Below are positions 1 through 8,858 of a stretch of DNA of 64,000 bases, piece by piece (the first letter of the stretch is position 1; each line of letters begins with the position of its first letter). The position numbers and the translations under genes were made by a program. The stretch is from contig CBDUTJ010000002.1 in assembly GCA_965370415.1 (NCBI GenBank), forward strand, positions 56,166-120,165, given 5' to 3'. The notes beneath the pieces were generated by a model. The model saw only the letters and a program-made list of their open reading frames with translations. It made no database searches and had not been told where the DNA came from. This DNA comes from JACNIV01 sp965370415 (GTDB taxonomy: Bacteria > Cloacimonadota > Cloacimonadia > Cloacimonadales > TCS61).

Positions 1-1177
1 AAACTGCCAAAGTTCCTGTAACATTTGGGGCTGACATTGAGGTGCCTGGAAGAGTCATATAAGATGAATTGCCGGAATTACTGCAGGAATAAAGATTCCA
101 TCCATTTGCAACGATATCCGGTTTAATACGTCCATCATCCGTTGGACCCCAACTACTGAAACTGGTCATAACGACATCTGATGGAGAAGTCCACCCTCCT
201 GTAATATCATTTACCGCACCAACTGTAAGTATATTTTTAGCAACACCTTGTTGTCCAATACAGTCATAACCATCGGTTCCACCATCAGGATCTCGTGATG
301 CTGTGCTCCAAACCCATGAGGTTCCATTCCAGACTAAATGATTTCCGGAATAATCATCATTACGATCATTTCCTGATGACTTTACTATTAGATAATGAGG
401 TGCATTATTTGCAATCTGATCCCAGTCTTCTGAAGATCCATCATAAAATCCAAAAAGATAATCTTCAGTTGTACTAATAGATATATTACCATACCAATAC
501 CAATAACCATTACTGCTATTGTAAACCCATCCCCGACTCCATCCATATGAGTGGTTTGATAAAGTTAATCCGTTAGCTGCTGCCGTTGACATCTCAGTTT
601 CAGCATCTGTCCATTCATATGCATTTAGAAGCGCTTCTGGTGCCATACCATGAGCATTAGGTGACTGTCCTTCAGCGATGATTGTACCTGCAACATGGGT
701 GGAGTGATAATGTGTAGACCCTGGAGAATCCATTTGGGTTACACGAGTACCTCCTCCATTATCAAATTCCTGGTGAGTAGTTAAAACACCACCGCCATCC
801 CACTCGCCTATTAAATAGCCATCCCCTGAAAGATTCAATCCTGAAGAACCACCAACCCATAGGTCATCGGTATTGGTTGTGCGTGCTGCATTCAGGTTAG
901 TGGTTTGATAATATTGCGGCATACCGTAGATGTCAATGTATTGAATTTCTCTAACCCCCTGATCAGTTTCTTCCCTGATCATCCAGCCTTTTTCTTTTGC
1001 CACTCGTTCAACTTCAGCTCTTTTAATTAGAAATTTATGATGAAATTCATCAGCTAGTTTTAACAGTTTTTCTTTATTTACATTTGTTTCTTGGTCCTGG
1101 CCTCGGTTTTGTGCATTTACTATTGTGATCATACTTATAAATAATAATACAATAAATATAAAAATTACTTTTTTCAT
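1..1177 (-). CDS. Subtilisin-like (S8) secreted serine protease, 3' end outside window
   Basis: Reading frame entering from the left edge and starting at ATG 1177, 392 codons visible, with a good ribosome site (aggagg) just upstream. Residues 1-22 form a signal peptide ending near VNAQ. The S8 catalytic triad is visible: Asp127 in IGEWDGGG, His158 in the HSTHVAGT block, and Ser380 in GTSMSAP. The protein is therefore an exported peptidase of the subtilase family. The C-terminus is outside the window, so a T9SS sorting domain cannot be confirmed, but neighbouring secreted proteins carry one. The roughly 100 residues between signal and Asp box resemble a short propeptide (inference). Confidence 0.9.
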   Translation of the reverse strand, partial: MKKVIFIFIVLLFISMITIVNAQNRGQDQETNVNKEKLLKLADEFHHKFLIKRAEVERVAKEKGWMIREETDQGVREIQYIDIYGMPQYYQTTNLNAARTTNTDDLWVGGSSGLNLSGDGYLIGEWDGGGVLTTHQEFDNGGGTRVTQMDSPGSTHYHSTHVAGTIIAEGQSPNAHGMAPEALLNAYEWTDAETEMSTAAANGLTLSNHSYGWSRGWVYNSSNGYWYWYGNISISTTEDYLFGFYDGSSEDWDQIANNAPHYLIVKSSGNDRNDDYSGNHLVWNGTSWVWSTASRDPDGGTDGYDCIGQQGVAKNILTVGAVNDITGGWTSPSDVVMTSFSSWGPTDDGRIKPDIVANGWNLYSCSNSGNSSYMTLPGTSMSAPNVTGTLAV

Positions 1178-2235
1178 AAGATCCTCCTAATTAAATCTTT
1201 TTACATAAACAATTTCTTTGGTATTTTTCCATTAAAAATTCACATCCAACCTAAGATTTTTCAGTTTTCATAATAGTTATCATATTTTTTAGTTTTTCCA
1301 CATTTAATTTTCCTGGTTCTACATGCTTTTCATAACCATACTTTCGAAAGTTTATTGTCAATTGACTCTGCATTTCGACATTAAAAACAACTACCATCAT
1401 TTCTTCCAAAGAACAATTTGTACAAAATTATTAAATAATGTCAAATTAATTTTTTTTTGATGATCCATACATCGGTTTTGTAGAAGATACATCCGGTTCA
1501 TTCGCCGAACATACTCTCCTCATGAGGAGATCGTTCCTCTCGTTCTCATCCGGCGACTGCCGGATGAGAATGAAGGTTATATGCAAAACTCCTCTTTTGC
1601 GCTCTAACTCACCCTGCTGCCTGCACCGCCGTAGTTTTATCGAAGGCGTGTCCCTCTCTTTAACGCTTTGCTCAAATAGAGGGGGTTGAAATTCGTAAAG
1701 CGACCAGCTTGGTCGCTCTCTCGACCTGGCAGGTCGAGTTACATTGAAACACCTTCCGAAGCTTTCTTTCAATTTTTCTGATGAAAGAAGATTCGGAAGG
1801 TTAAATGAGTTTGCATATTTTGAGCTAGAACTTTCCGAATCTCAGTAGGGAGAAATACGTTTTTGGAAGCTTCGGAAAGAATGAGGGCAACAAAAGGTCG
1901 AGTTACAAAAAAGTTTATAGCAAGACTTGACTCGCAACGACCTGTCCGGGCATAATAAAATGAAGACTGAAGTGTGAGTCGAGAATTGATGAATAAAGAA
2001 TCCTGAACACCGAACCCTGAACCCCTGGCATGTCGTATGGTATGCTTTTCAACGTTTATTTACCTCATCCAAGCAGCAAAGCTGCTCACCTTCTCTCGGA
2101 CAAAAAAGTAACATAAGAAAAACAATTTGACATATAAAAACAATAAACACTTTCTTGTTTAGTTAATTAAAGTGTTAATTAAATTCATTTTGCCAGGGAG
2201 AATTGATATGTAAACAAACCAAACCAGGAGGAATT
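1178..2235. other. 1-kb spacer without a convincing gene
   Basis: Divergent spacer between the subtilase and the beta-helix gene. The one long open frame in it (minus strand, about 1446-1772) runs through stacked palindromes, has no ribosome site and reads as low-complexity sequence, so I do not call it. The right end (2100-2235) is AT-rich and has a TTGACA at 2127-2132 that could be a -35 box for the downstream gene; no convincing -10 box follows at normal spacing. Confidence 0.6.
1515..1800. repeat. Cluster of short palindromes
   Basis: Five perfect or near-perfect inverted repeats follow each other. There is a 16-bp palindrome at 1515-1530. A hairpin with 12-bp arms and a 4-nt loop lies at 1543-1570. 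Two short-loop hairpins follow at 1700-1716 and 1720-1738. A longer one with ccttccgaa/ttcggaagg arms lies at 1752-1800. Related sequences (catccggcag...ccggat; ccttccgaa...) recur in other spacers of the window, so these look like members of dispersed palindromic families rather than terminators. None has a T-tract. Confidence 0.7.
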
Positions 2236-4020
2236 ATGTTGAACCTTGTGAAATCCCGTCTGTCAGGGAAAACCTTATTTTTTATTTTTATTTTTTTATA
2301 TTCATTTCTGTATGCCACAATTATTAATGTGCCAACACCTTATGCAACAATACAAGCCGGCATTGACGCTGCTGCCAATGGTGACATTGTTCTTGTACAA
2401 CCCGGAACTTATGTGGAAAACATTAACTACAATGGAAAACTCATTACAGTTGCTTCATTATTTTTAACAACCCAGGATACAAGCTATGTTTCTTCAACCA
2501 TTATCGATGGGAACAGTAGTGGCAGTGTTGTTACTTTTGAAAGTGGTGAGGATATTACTGCTATTTTATGTGGCTTTACAATTACTAATGGTCTAGGTGG
2601 TGGAATAAATCCAAATTTTTATGGAGGTGGGATTTTTTGTAATAGTTCCAGTCCGAACCTACAAAATGTAACAATAACAAATAATAGTACTACTTATAAT
2701 GGTGGTGGAATTTACTGTCATACTTCCAGTCCTAATTTAGAGAATGTCATAATATCATTTAATTCTGCTAATTCTCAGGGTGGTGGGATTTACAGTCATT
2801 ATTACAGTCCGAGTCTACAGAATGTAACAATATCAGGTAATTCTGCTTCTCAGAATGGTGGTGGAATTTACTGTCAAGGTTCCAGTCCGAGTTTAATGAA
2901 TGTAACAATATCAGGTAATACTTCCAATTATCCTGGTGGTGGTATTTATTGTTATGGTTCCAGTCCGAGTTTAATCAATTCTATTATGTGGAATAACTCA
3001 CCACAGGAGATCTATATTTGGTTGTCCGGTTCAGTAACAGCAACATATTCAGATATAGAAGGCAGTTGGACAGGAACAGGTAATATTGATAGCGACCCAT
3101 TATTTGTAAATCCCAGTAGTGGAAATTACCATTTACAAGCAACTTCTCCCTGTATAGATGCTGGAGATCCGGCATCACCCTTAGACCCGGATGGCACAAA
3201 TGCAGATATGGGAGCGTATTACTTTAACCAATATAATGGACCAATCTGGCACATATCCAAAACCGGTTCTGACGAATCAGGAGTTGGTACGGAACAATAT
3301 CCATTTTACACTATACAGCATGGAATTGATTTTTCGACTGATGCAGATACTGTGCTTGTACATCTTGGAACTTATGTAGAAAATATTAATTATATTGGAA
3401 AAAACATTACCATTGGTTCTTTATTTTTAACAACCCAGGATACATCTTATATTTCATCAACTATTATTGATGGGAACAGTAGTAGCAGTGTTGTAACTTT
3501 TGAAAGTGGAGAAGATTCAACAGCAATTTTATCTGGTTTCACTATTACGAATGGATCTAGTGGCAATGGAGGAGGAATTCACTGTGAAAATTCTTCCAAT
3601 CCAAGCCTTAATAATTTATCTGTTGAAAATAATATTTCTACCGGTCATGGTGGTGGTATCTACTGCTGGAATTCTAATCCGGGTTTAGAGAACATAACCA
3701 TATCAGATAATTCTGCTGATTCTAAGGGTGGTGGGATTTATTGTTATGTTTCCAGTCTAAGTTTAAATAATGTAACAATATCAGGTAATGTTTGTTTCGA
3801 AAGTGGTGGTGGAATTTACTGTGAAAGTTTTTCATTCCTAAGTTTAAATAATGTAATAATTACGAGTAATTTTTCATATAATGAAGGAGGTGGAATTTAT
3901 TGTCTGTATGCCGCTGTGAGTTTGGAGAATGCAACCATATCAGGCAATTCTGGCACCACAGGTTATAATATTTACTGTGGATATGGGTCCAATGCATATT
4001 TAAAAAATTTCATTTTATGA
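2236..4020 (+). CDS. Secreted parallel beta-helix protein, N-terminal part (interrupted by TGA)
   Basis: Starts at ATG 2236 after an aggaggaatt ribosome site; an earlier in-frame ATG at 2203 lacks one. A hydrophobic signal segment (residues about 13-28) precedes a first module with the DUF1565-like opening (YATIQAGIDAA, VQPGTYVENINY). Right-handed beta-helix repeats follow, of the type SPSLxNVTISGNSA..GGGIYC. A linker with SPCIDAGDP and SPLDPDGT comes next, then a second module of the same kind. The frame stops at TGA 4018-4020, exactly where the parallel module has a tryptophan codon (IMWNNS), and coding homology continues in the same frame afterwards. The product as written is therefore truncated. 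Expected location is the cell surface; substrate unknown. Confidence 0.8.
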   Translation: MLNLVKSRLSGKTLFFIFIFLYSFLYATIINVPTPYATIQAGIDAAANGDIVLVQPGTYVENINYNGKLITVASLFLTTQDTSYVSSTIIDGNSSGSVVTFESGEDITAILCGFTITNGLGGGINPNFYGGGIFCNSSSPNLQNVTITNNSTTYNGGGIYCHTSSPNLENVIISFNSANSQGGGIYSHYYSPSLQNVTISGNSASQNGGGIYCQGSSPSLMNVTISGNTSNYPGGGIYCYGSSPSLINSIMWNNSPQEIYIWLSGSVTATYSDIEGSWTGTGNIDSDPLFVNPSSGNYHLQATSPCIDAGDPASPLDPDGTNADMGAYYFNQYNGPIWHISKTGSDESGVGTEQYPFYTIQHGIDFSTDADTVLVHLGTYVENINYIGKNITIGSLFLTTQDTSYISSTIIDGNSSSSVVTFESGEDSTAILSGFTITNGSSGNGGGIHCENSSNPSLNNLSVENNISTGHGGGIYCWNSNPGLENITISDNSADSKGGGIYCYVSSLSLNNVTISGNVCFESGGGIYCESFSFLSLNNVIITSNFSYNEGGGIYCLYAAVSLENATISGNSGTTGYNIYCGYGSNAYLKNFIL

Positions 4021-4875
4021 CCAAATTCTTATAATGGGATTTATGGTTCTGTTACAGCAACATTTTCGGATATTGGAGGTGGTTATACAGAAACAGGTAA
4101 TATTGATAGCGATCCATTATTTGTGAATCCGGCAATCGGAGATTACCATTTACAACCAACCTCTCCGTGCATCGATGCAGGAGATCCTACTTCACCATTA
4201 GATCCTGATGGTACGATAACAGATATGGGAGCTTATTCTTTCCCTCAACCCATACATGCAGATTTTACAACGGACATTAGCAATGGCTATGTTCCCTTAA
4301 CTGTTAGTTTTACAGACCTTTCTGCGCAAGGTTCTGGAGTAATTGATGAGTGGTATTGGGATTTTGGTGATGGTAATAATTCTTCATTGCAGAATCCTTC
4401 CAATGAATACTTATTAACTGGATATTACACAATTTCACTTGCGGTAACCAATATTAACGATTCCACAGATACTGAAACTAAAACGGATTATATAACTGTT
4501 TACAGTAGTGATCCACCAGCACCACCAACAGATGTAGAAGTAGATATTATTTACCCGGATGCAATAATCTCTTGGAGTGCTGTAGATACGACTATTATTG
4601 GTGATCCTGCTTTAATTGACGGATATGTTGTTCGATATAATGAGACTGGTTATTCAGGAGATGAATATTTTTATTTCTTAGCCTTTACAATAGAAACAAT
4701 TTATATACATGAATTTGTTGCTCAATATAGTACCCAAATGTTCTATCACGTTATCGCTATTGCTGCTTTAAGCAGAGAAGAAACAAAATACCTGTTAAGC
4801 TTAAATAATTCACATACTAAAATGAAATGGGAAGATGTTAAAGAGAAATTGAAGATAAGAAATTTTTCAAAATAG
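4021..4875 (+). pseudogene. In-frame continuation of the beta-helix gene beyond the TGA
   Basis: Same frame as the preceding gene; no ribosome site or start codon at its beginning (the first ATG-type start is at 4123). It encodes the expected end of the beta-helix module (SVTATFSDIGG, NIDSDPLFVNP, SPCIDAGDP, SPLDPDGT). A PKD domain (VSFTDLSAQGSG, WYWDFGDGNNSS) and a fibronectin-III-like segment (PTDVEVDIIYPDAIISW) follow. The last 35 residues are lysine-rich and unlike the FN3 fold, and there is no T9SS sorting domain, suggesting the true C-terminus has been lost. Readthrough of the TGA would yield an 879-residue protein; simple decay or a sequencing error are the alternatives. Confidence 0.65.
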
Positions 4876-5124
4876 TTGTTAGCGATCAACCGTAAATCTG
4901 CAAGACTTGACTCGTCTCAAAATTTTTGGGATGAGTCGAGAACTGTTATAAAAGAGTATTGTTCTCATCCCATCCGGCAGCTACTGGATTTGGGTAAGTC
5001 TAATATATTACCTTCCCAAGCGGAAGCTTAGGAAGGAAAATTTAGATGTGTAGGGTTAGCTCTCCGAGCTGTCCAATTATCATATGTTTAAAAATTCCTT
5101 ATAATCCAATCAACTTAAAGACCC
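4876..5124. repeat. Palindromic-repeat spacer splitting two beta-helix gene fragments
   Basis: Non-coding insert between the end of one surface-protein gene and the truncated start of the next. It contains an imperfect hairpin around 4906-4940 (cttgactcg...gagtcgag; similar text at 1924-1984). It also has a catccggcag...ctggat element near 4973-4990 and a ccttccc...ggaagg hairpin at 5011-5036. The same three sequence types occur in the 1.2-2.2 kb spacer. Its position inside what looks like a once continuous array of modules suggests that repeat-mediated rearrangement broke the gene. Confidence 0.55.
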
Positions 5125-5167
5125 CGAATAATTTCAAACAGGCAATTAGGATTGCGATCCGTTATTT

Positions 5168-6922
5168 GTGGATTTTAATAATAGTGATTACAATCTACAA
5201 TCAACTTCCCCGTGTATAGATGCCGGTGATCCTGTATCACCGTTAGACCCGGATGGCACGTTAGTAGAAATGGGGGCTTGTTTTTTTCCTCAGTTTATTA
5301 TTTCAGATTTTGCAGTGGACACAACAATTGGATATGTTCCTTTAACGGTTAATTTTACTGACCTTTCTACGCCGGGTACAGGTGTAATTGATGAATGGTA
5401 TTGGGACTTTGGTGATGGAAATAATTCTTCTTCGCAGAATCCAACTCATGAATATCCTTTATTGGGATATTATACAGTTTCACTTACAGTAACTAATGAT
5501 CTTGATTCAACAAGTATGGAAACAAAGGTAGATTACATTAAGGTAACTCCTCCTGCTTATGATGGTACTGTATGGCATGTCTCAACAACCGGTTGGGATG
5601 CATTTGGAAACGGATCAATTCAATATCCATTTGCTACCATTCAACATGGAATTAATACTTCTTCCAATACAGACACTGTGCTGGTGCAGCCCGGAACTTA
5701 TGTGGAGAATATCAATTATAATGGGAAACTCATAACCATTGGCTCTTTATTTTTAACAACCCAGGATACTTCTTATATTTCACAAACAATAATTGATGGA
5801 GATACTTTAGGAAGTGTCATAACATTTGAAAATAGTGAAGATTCAACAGCAGTTTTATGTGGTTTAACAATAACGAATGGTTTGAATGAATATGGTGGAG
5901 GGATTTTTTGTAGTTATTCTAGTCCAGGTTTGAAGTACCTGTCAATAACTAATAATTTAGCTAAATATGGTTGTGGAATTTATTTTTATAATTCCAGCCC
6001 GAGTCTACAGAATGTAACAATATCAGGTAATTCTGCTTCCGGGATTGAAGGATTTGGTGGTGGTATTTACTGTACTTATAGTTCCAACCCGAGTTTACAG
6101 AATGTAACAATATCAGGTAATTCTGCTGTTTATGGTGGAGGGATATATTGTTCTGGAAATTCCAACCCGATTCTACAGAATGTAACAATATCAGGTAATA
6201 CGGCTTATGTTGATGGGGGCGGGATTTACTGTGAAAATTATTCCAGTCCAAATTTATACAATGTAACAATATCAGGTAATTCTTCCCAAATTGGTGGTGG
6301 AATTTATTGTTATGGTAGTGGTTCCAATCCAAGTTTAATTAATTCCATTATGTGGAATGACTCACCCGAAGAGATCTATATAGTTCAAGGTTCTGTTATT
6401 ACAGCAACCTATTCGGATATTGAAGGTGGATGGGCCGGGACTGGTAATATTGATAGTGCCCCGTTATTTGTAAATCCCGGTAACGGAGATTACCACCTGC
6501 AGCCAGGATCACCATGTATAGATGCCGGAGATCCTGCATCGCCACTAGATCCGGATAGCACAATAGTGGATATGGGAGCTTATTATTTTCACCAGATAAT
6601 ACCTCCTGATCCACCACAAAATATAACGATCGAAATCATCGGAACGGATGTTCACATCAGTTGGGATGTAGTAACGGGTGCAAATTCGTATAAGGTTTAT
6701 TCTTCAGATGATCCATACACAGGTTTTATAGAAGAAACCTCCGGTTCATTTGCTGGAGAAAGTTGGAGCACTTCAATAATGGAAGTGAAGAAATTCTATT
6801 ATGTAAAAGCAAGCACAGAAACAACCAGGTCTAAATATTCTGATTCACAAGATGCTTATCAGCCGGATAGAAAATCGAGAAGATACGATTTGGATAAATT
6901 CATAAATAGAAAGAGAAAATAG
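5168..6922 (+). CDS. PKD/beta-helix surface protein, 5'-truncated
   Basis: The open frame begins at GTG 5168 without a ribosome site and without signal peptide, in the middle of a conserved linker. Homology to the upstream copies extends in frame back to about 5125 but crosses TAG at 5147-5149. Order of parts: SPCIDAGDP linker (residues 13-35), PKD domain with WYWDFGDGNNSS (40-130), DUF1565-like entry (TVWHVSTTGWDAFGNG), beta-helix repeats with GGGIYC (180-390), and another SPCIDAGDP linker. A fibronectin-III-like domain (ITIEIIGTDVHISWDV) ends it with a basic tail. No T9SS sorting domain is present. Without an N-terminal signal it is unlikely to be exported as it stands, so I regard it as a degraded paralogue or the tail of a fused gene. 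Confidence 0.65.
   Translation: MDFNNSDYNLQSTSPCIDAGDPVSPLDPDGTLVEMGACFFPQFIISDFAVDTTIGYVPLTVNFTDLSTPGTGVIDEWYWDFGDGNNSSSQNPTHEYPLLGYYTVSLTVTNDLDSTSMETKVDYIKVTPPAYDGTVWHVSTTGWDAFGNGSIQYPFATIQHGINTSSNTDTVLVQPGTYVENINYNGKLITIGSLFLTTQDTSYISQTIIDGDTLGSVITFENSEDSTAVLCGLTITNGLNEYGGGIFCSYSSPGLKYLSITNNLAKYGCGIYFYNSSPSLQNVTISGNSASGIEGFGGGIYCTYSSNPSLQNVTISGNSAVYGGGIYCSGNSNPILQNVTISGNTAYVDGGGIYCENYSSPNLYNVTISGNSSQIGGGIYCYGSGSNPSLINSIMWNDSPEEIYIVQGSVITATYSDIEGGWAGTGNIDSAPLFVNPGNGDYHLQPGSPCIDAGDPASPLDPDSTIVDMGAYYFHQIIPPDPPQNITIEIIGTDVHISWDVVTGANSYKVYSSDDPYTGFIEETSGSFAGESWSTSIMEVKKFYYVKASTETTRSKYSDSQDAYQPDRKSRRYDLDKFINRKRK
5990..6330 (+). repeat. Tandem beta-helix coding repeats
   Basis: About 75-80-bp units repeat in register, each containing the DNA core aatgtaacaatatcaggtaa followed by a GGGIYC-coding stretch. 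They encode successive rungs of the beta-helix. The same unit occurs at about 2640-2970 and 3690-3960 in the upstream gene. These are coding repeats with divergent linkers, not a CRISPR. Confidence 0.8.
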
Positions 6923-7304
6923 TGGGGACAGAAAATTGTTCTGTCCGAGATAGGGATGATTCTCCCTGTTGAAATTTACAGCAAAGCTGTATTTCACGGG
7001 GTAAACCGGGCAGTCAGAAAAAGTTTTCAGAATGAAGCAAAAGCTTCAGATTCATTTCTTTCCCATCCTGCAGTTGCCGGATTAAGAAGGAGATTTAAAA
7101 GATCTTGTGACTTATTTACTCCCCTTTATAAGGGGAGAACTCCGCACCTATTTAGAAGAATTTATTTGAAACAAATAAATAGGTGCTGGACAGAGGGGTT
7201 ATATTCTTTCTCCTAAAAATGTTGTGCAAGATTAAAACAATACCTTCCGAAGCAGACAGTGTCCGGCTTTTAACGGAAGTTTCAGAAGGAGATAATGTTT
7301 ATAA
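6923..7304. repeat. Spacer of stacked hairpins between convergent genes
   Basis: No supportable gene. Visible inverted repeats: ggacagaa/ttctgtcc at 6926-6946, gaagc/gcttc at 7034-7047, ctcccctt/aaggggag at 7119-7137, an 11-bp-stem hairpin at 7144-7186 (gcacctattta/taaataggtgc), and an imperfect one at about 7253-7289 opening with ccttccgaag. The first hairpin directly follows the stop codon at 6922 and could end transcription, but it lacks a T-run. The mix matches the palindrome cluster at 1.5-1.8 kb. Confidence 0.6.
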
Positions 7305-8051
7305 TTATCTGTTCCTTTTCGTAGCTATTATCTTCTCAGCTTTTTCCAGATCTTGTGGTGTGTCTATGCCAATTCCTTCATAATCTGTTTCTATCATTTT
7401 TATCCTGATACCATTTTCCAGCAGGCGGAGTTGTTCCAGTTTTTCTATCTGTTCCAATTTTCCATGCTGCATTTCTACAAAACGGAAAAGCATTTCCCGT
7501 CTAAAAGCATATATTCCAATATGTCTGAAATAATCAGGTTTTCGTTCTAACTCATTATCCTGTTTAAAAGGAATTATCGAACGAGAAAAATAAAGAGCAT
7601 AATTGTTTTTATCACACACTACTTTCACAGAATTTGGATCATCAAAGCTCTTCTTCATCCGATGCATCAAAGAAGCCACACGAACAGCAGGGTCATCAAA
7701 AGCAGCTATCAGTTTTGTAAGTGGTTCTCTGGAAATGAATGGTTCATCACCTTGAACATTTATCATTACATCAGCATCACTGCAAGAAGGTAATTTCCGG
7801 CAGACTTCCGCAATACGGTCAGTGCCGCTTTCGTGTTTTTTACTGGTGAGAACTACTTTCCCACCAAAGCTTTCGACAGCTTCAAAGATACGCTGGTCAT
7901 CTGTTCCCACCACAACTTCAGCAAATAAACCACTACTTAGCACCCGCTCATAAACATGCTGAATGATACATTTTGTGCCAAGTTTCGCCAGAGGTTTTCC
8001 AGGGAATCTGGTTGATTCGTACCTGGCAGGAATTATAGCAATCGCTTTCAT
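7305..8051 (-). CDS. kdsB: 3-deoxy-manno-octulosonate cytidylyltransferase
   Basis: Activates KDO as CMP-KDO for lipopolysaccharide inner-core synthesis in the cytoplasm, direct evidence of an outer membrane of LPS type. Family signatures are complete: IIPARYESTRFPGKPL at the N-terminus (nucleotide binding), VVVGTDD, SGTDRIAE, NVQGDEPF with the metal-binding Asp, and YFRHIGIYAFRR. About 248 residues is the normal length. The ATG at 8051 is chosen because an agagagg ribosome site lies at proper distance; the in-frame TTG two codons earlier is too close to it. The gene is last in a minus-strand run with the lipoprotein and mnmG. Confidence 0.97.
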   Translation of the reverse strand: MKAIAIIPARYESTRFPGKPLAKLGTKCIIQHVYERVLSSGLFAEVVVGTDDQRIFEAVESFGGKVVLTSKKHESGTDRIAEVCRKLPSCSDADVMINVQGDEPFISREPLTKLIAAFDDPAVRVASLMHRMKKSFDDPNSVKVVCDKNNYALYFSRSIIPFKQDNELERKPDYFRHIGIYAFRREMLFRFVEMQHGKLEQIEKLEQLRLLENGIRIKMIETDYEGIGIDTPQDLEKAEKIIATKRNR

Positions 8052-8078
8052 TATCAAACCTCTCTACCCCGCATCTAT

Positions 8079-8858
8079 TTATTTTTTAATTACCATTTCC
8101 ATGAATACTTTGTAACTTCGAAGATTGTCGTGCAGCTCCGAAGAGATAAAACACCTTTTGATTTTCATTTTTATAAGCTTCTTTGTGGTTTCCAAAGCTA
8201 ATGATTTTTCCATCTCTTCATCTATGCTTATCAGTGCAGATTGTACATCTTTTTCCAGGTATTTTGCAATTTCCAGCCGGGCAATTTCTGCTGCACTTTC
8301 CCAGGCATTAATCAGGTTGGAAGAGCTGCCTGATGCATAACTGATAATATGTGCATTTTCTACAGCAATCTTATCCCTTTCATACCAGTCTGGAAAATTA
8401 ATTACAAATCTTTTCTTATATTTTTCAGCAACATTATCATTTTGAAGGGAAAAGAGAGCGAGGTAATAATCAAAAAAGAACTCCTCATCGACCACCTGCA
8501 AAGATTCATAGATTCTGCGAGTAGTTTCCGGAGAGGCACTTACATTCAAGTAAAATTCTGCTTTTCCGTCACGCAATAGATCTTCAGTAGTAGTGGAAGC
8601 AAATTTTTCGATGGAATAGGAAGCTTCATTCCTGCTTTTTATAACCGCTGCCATTTGTCTGGCTGCATCTTTCATTTCATCTTCATCGAAGCTTTTCCTG
8701 GCTACCCCGATGACATAATCTCCAGCAGGAAGTTCGTATACCCAGCCGGGCAAGGACGGATATTCTATTTTATGGATCATTTTTACTTCTTCAAATTCTA
8801 TTTGCGAAGCGCATCCCAACAAGATAAGTAACGCAATTACCAACAACGATCTATTCAT
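8079..8858 (-). CDS. LPP20-like lipoprotein
   Basis: A short signal peptide ends in a lipobox (LLILLGC, Cys16), so the mature protein should be lipid-anchored. The first mature segment (LPGWVYELPAGDYVIGVA) followed by an acidic helix (DEDEMKDAARQMAA) resembles the LPP20/LpoB-like family of outer-membrane lipoproteins; the match is by eye only. Beyond residue 100 it is mostly helical with no catalytic motif. Its start codon overlaps the mnmG stop (ATGA), so the two are translationally coupled. Function is unknown; kdsB next door fits an envelope role. Confidence 0.75.
   Translation of the reverse strand: MNRSLLVIALLILLGCASQIEFEEVKMIHKIEYPSLPGWVYELPAGDYVIGVARKSFDEDEMKDAARQMAAVIKSRNEASYSIEKFASTTTEDLLRDGKAEFYLNVSASPETTRRIYESLQVVDEEFFFDYYLALFSLQNDNVAEKYKKRFVINFPDWYERDKIAVENAHIISYASGSSSNLINAWESAAEIARLEIAKYLEKDVQSALISIDEEMEKSLALETTKKLIKMKIKRCFISSELHDNLRSYKVFMEMVIKK

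Noticed and set aside
295..477. 60-codon plus-strand frame
   Set aside because: Antisense to the conserved catalytic part of the subtilase gene; a shadow frame.
1446..1772. 108-codon open frame on the minus strand
   Set aside because: Runs through stacked palindromes, no ribosome site, no sensible protein composition; treated as chance.
4018..4020. TGA read as an amino acid (genetic-code change)
   Set aside because: Many clear genes in the window end with TGA at the expected place, including overlapping pairs (mnmG, ispE, rimM, trmD, proS, comEC), so TGA is a normal stop here.
2628..6330. Regular direct repeats resembling a CRISPR array
   Set aside because: Units are in-frame coding repeats of a beta-helix with conserved GGGIYC residues; spacing and spacers are not CRISPR-like and no cas gene is present.
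6956..7383. Two short plus-strand frames in the hairpin spacer
   Set aside because: They consist of palindromic repeat sequence and the second runs into kdsB on the opposite strand; no ribosome site or family resemblance.
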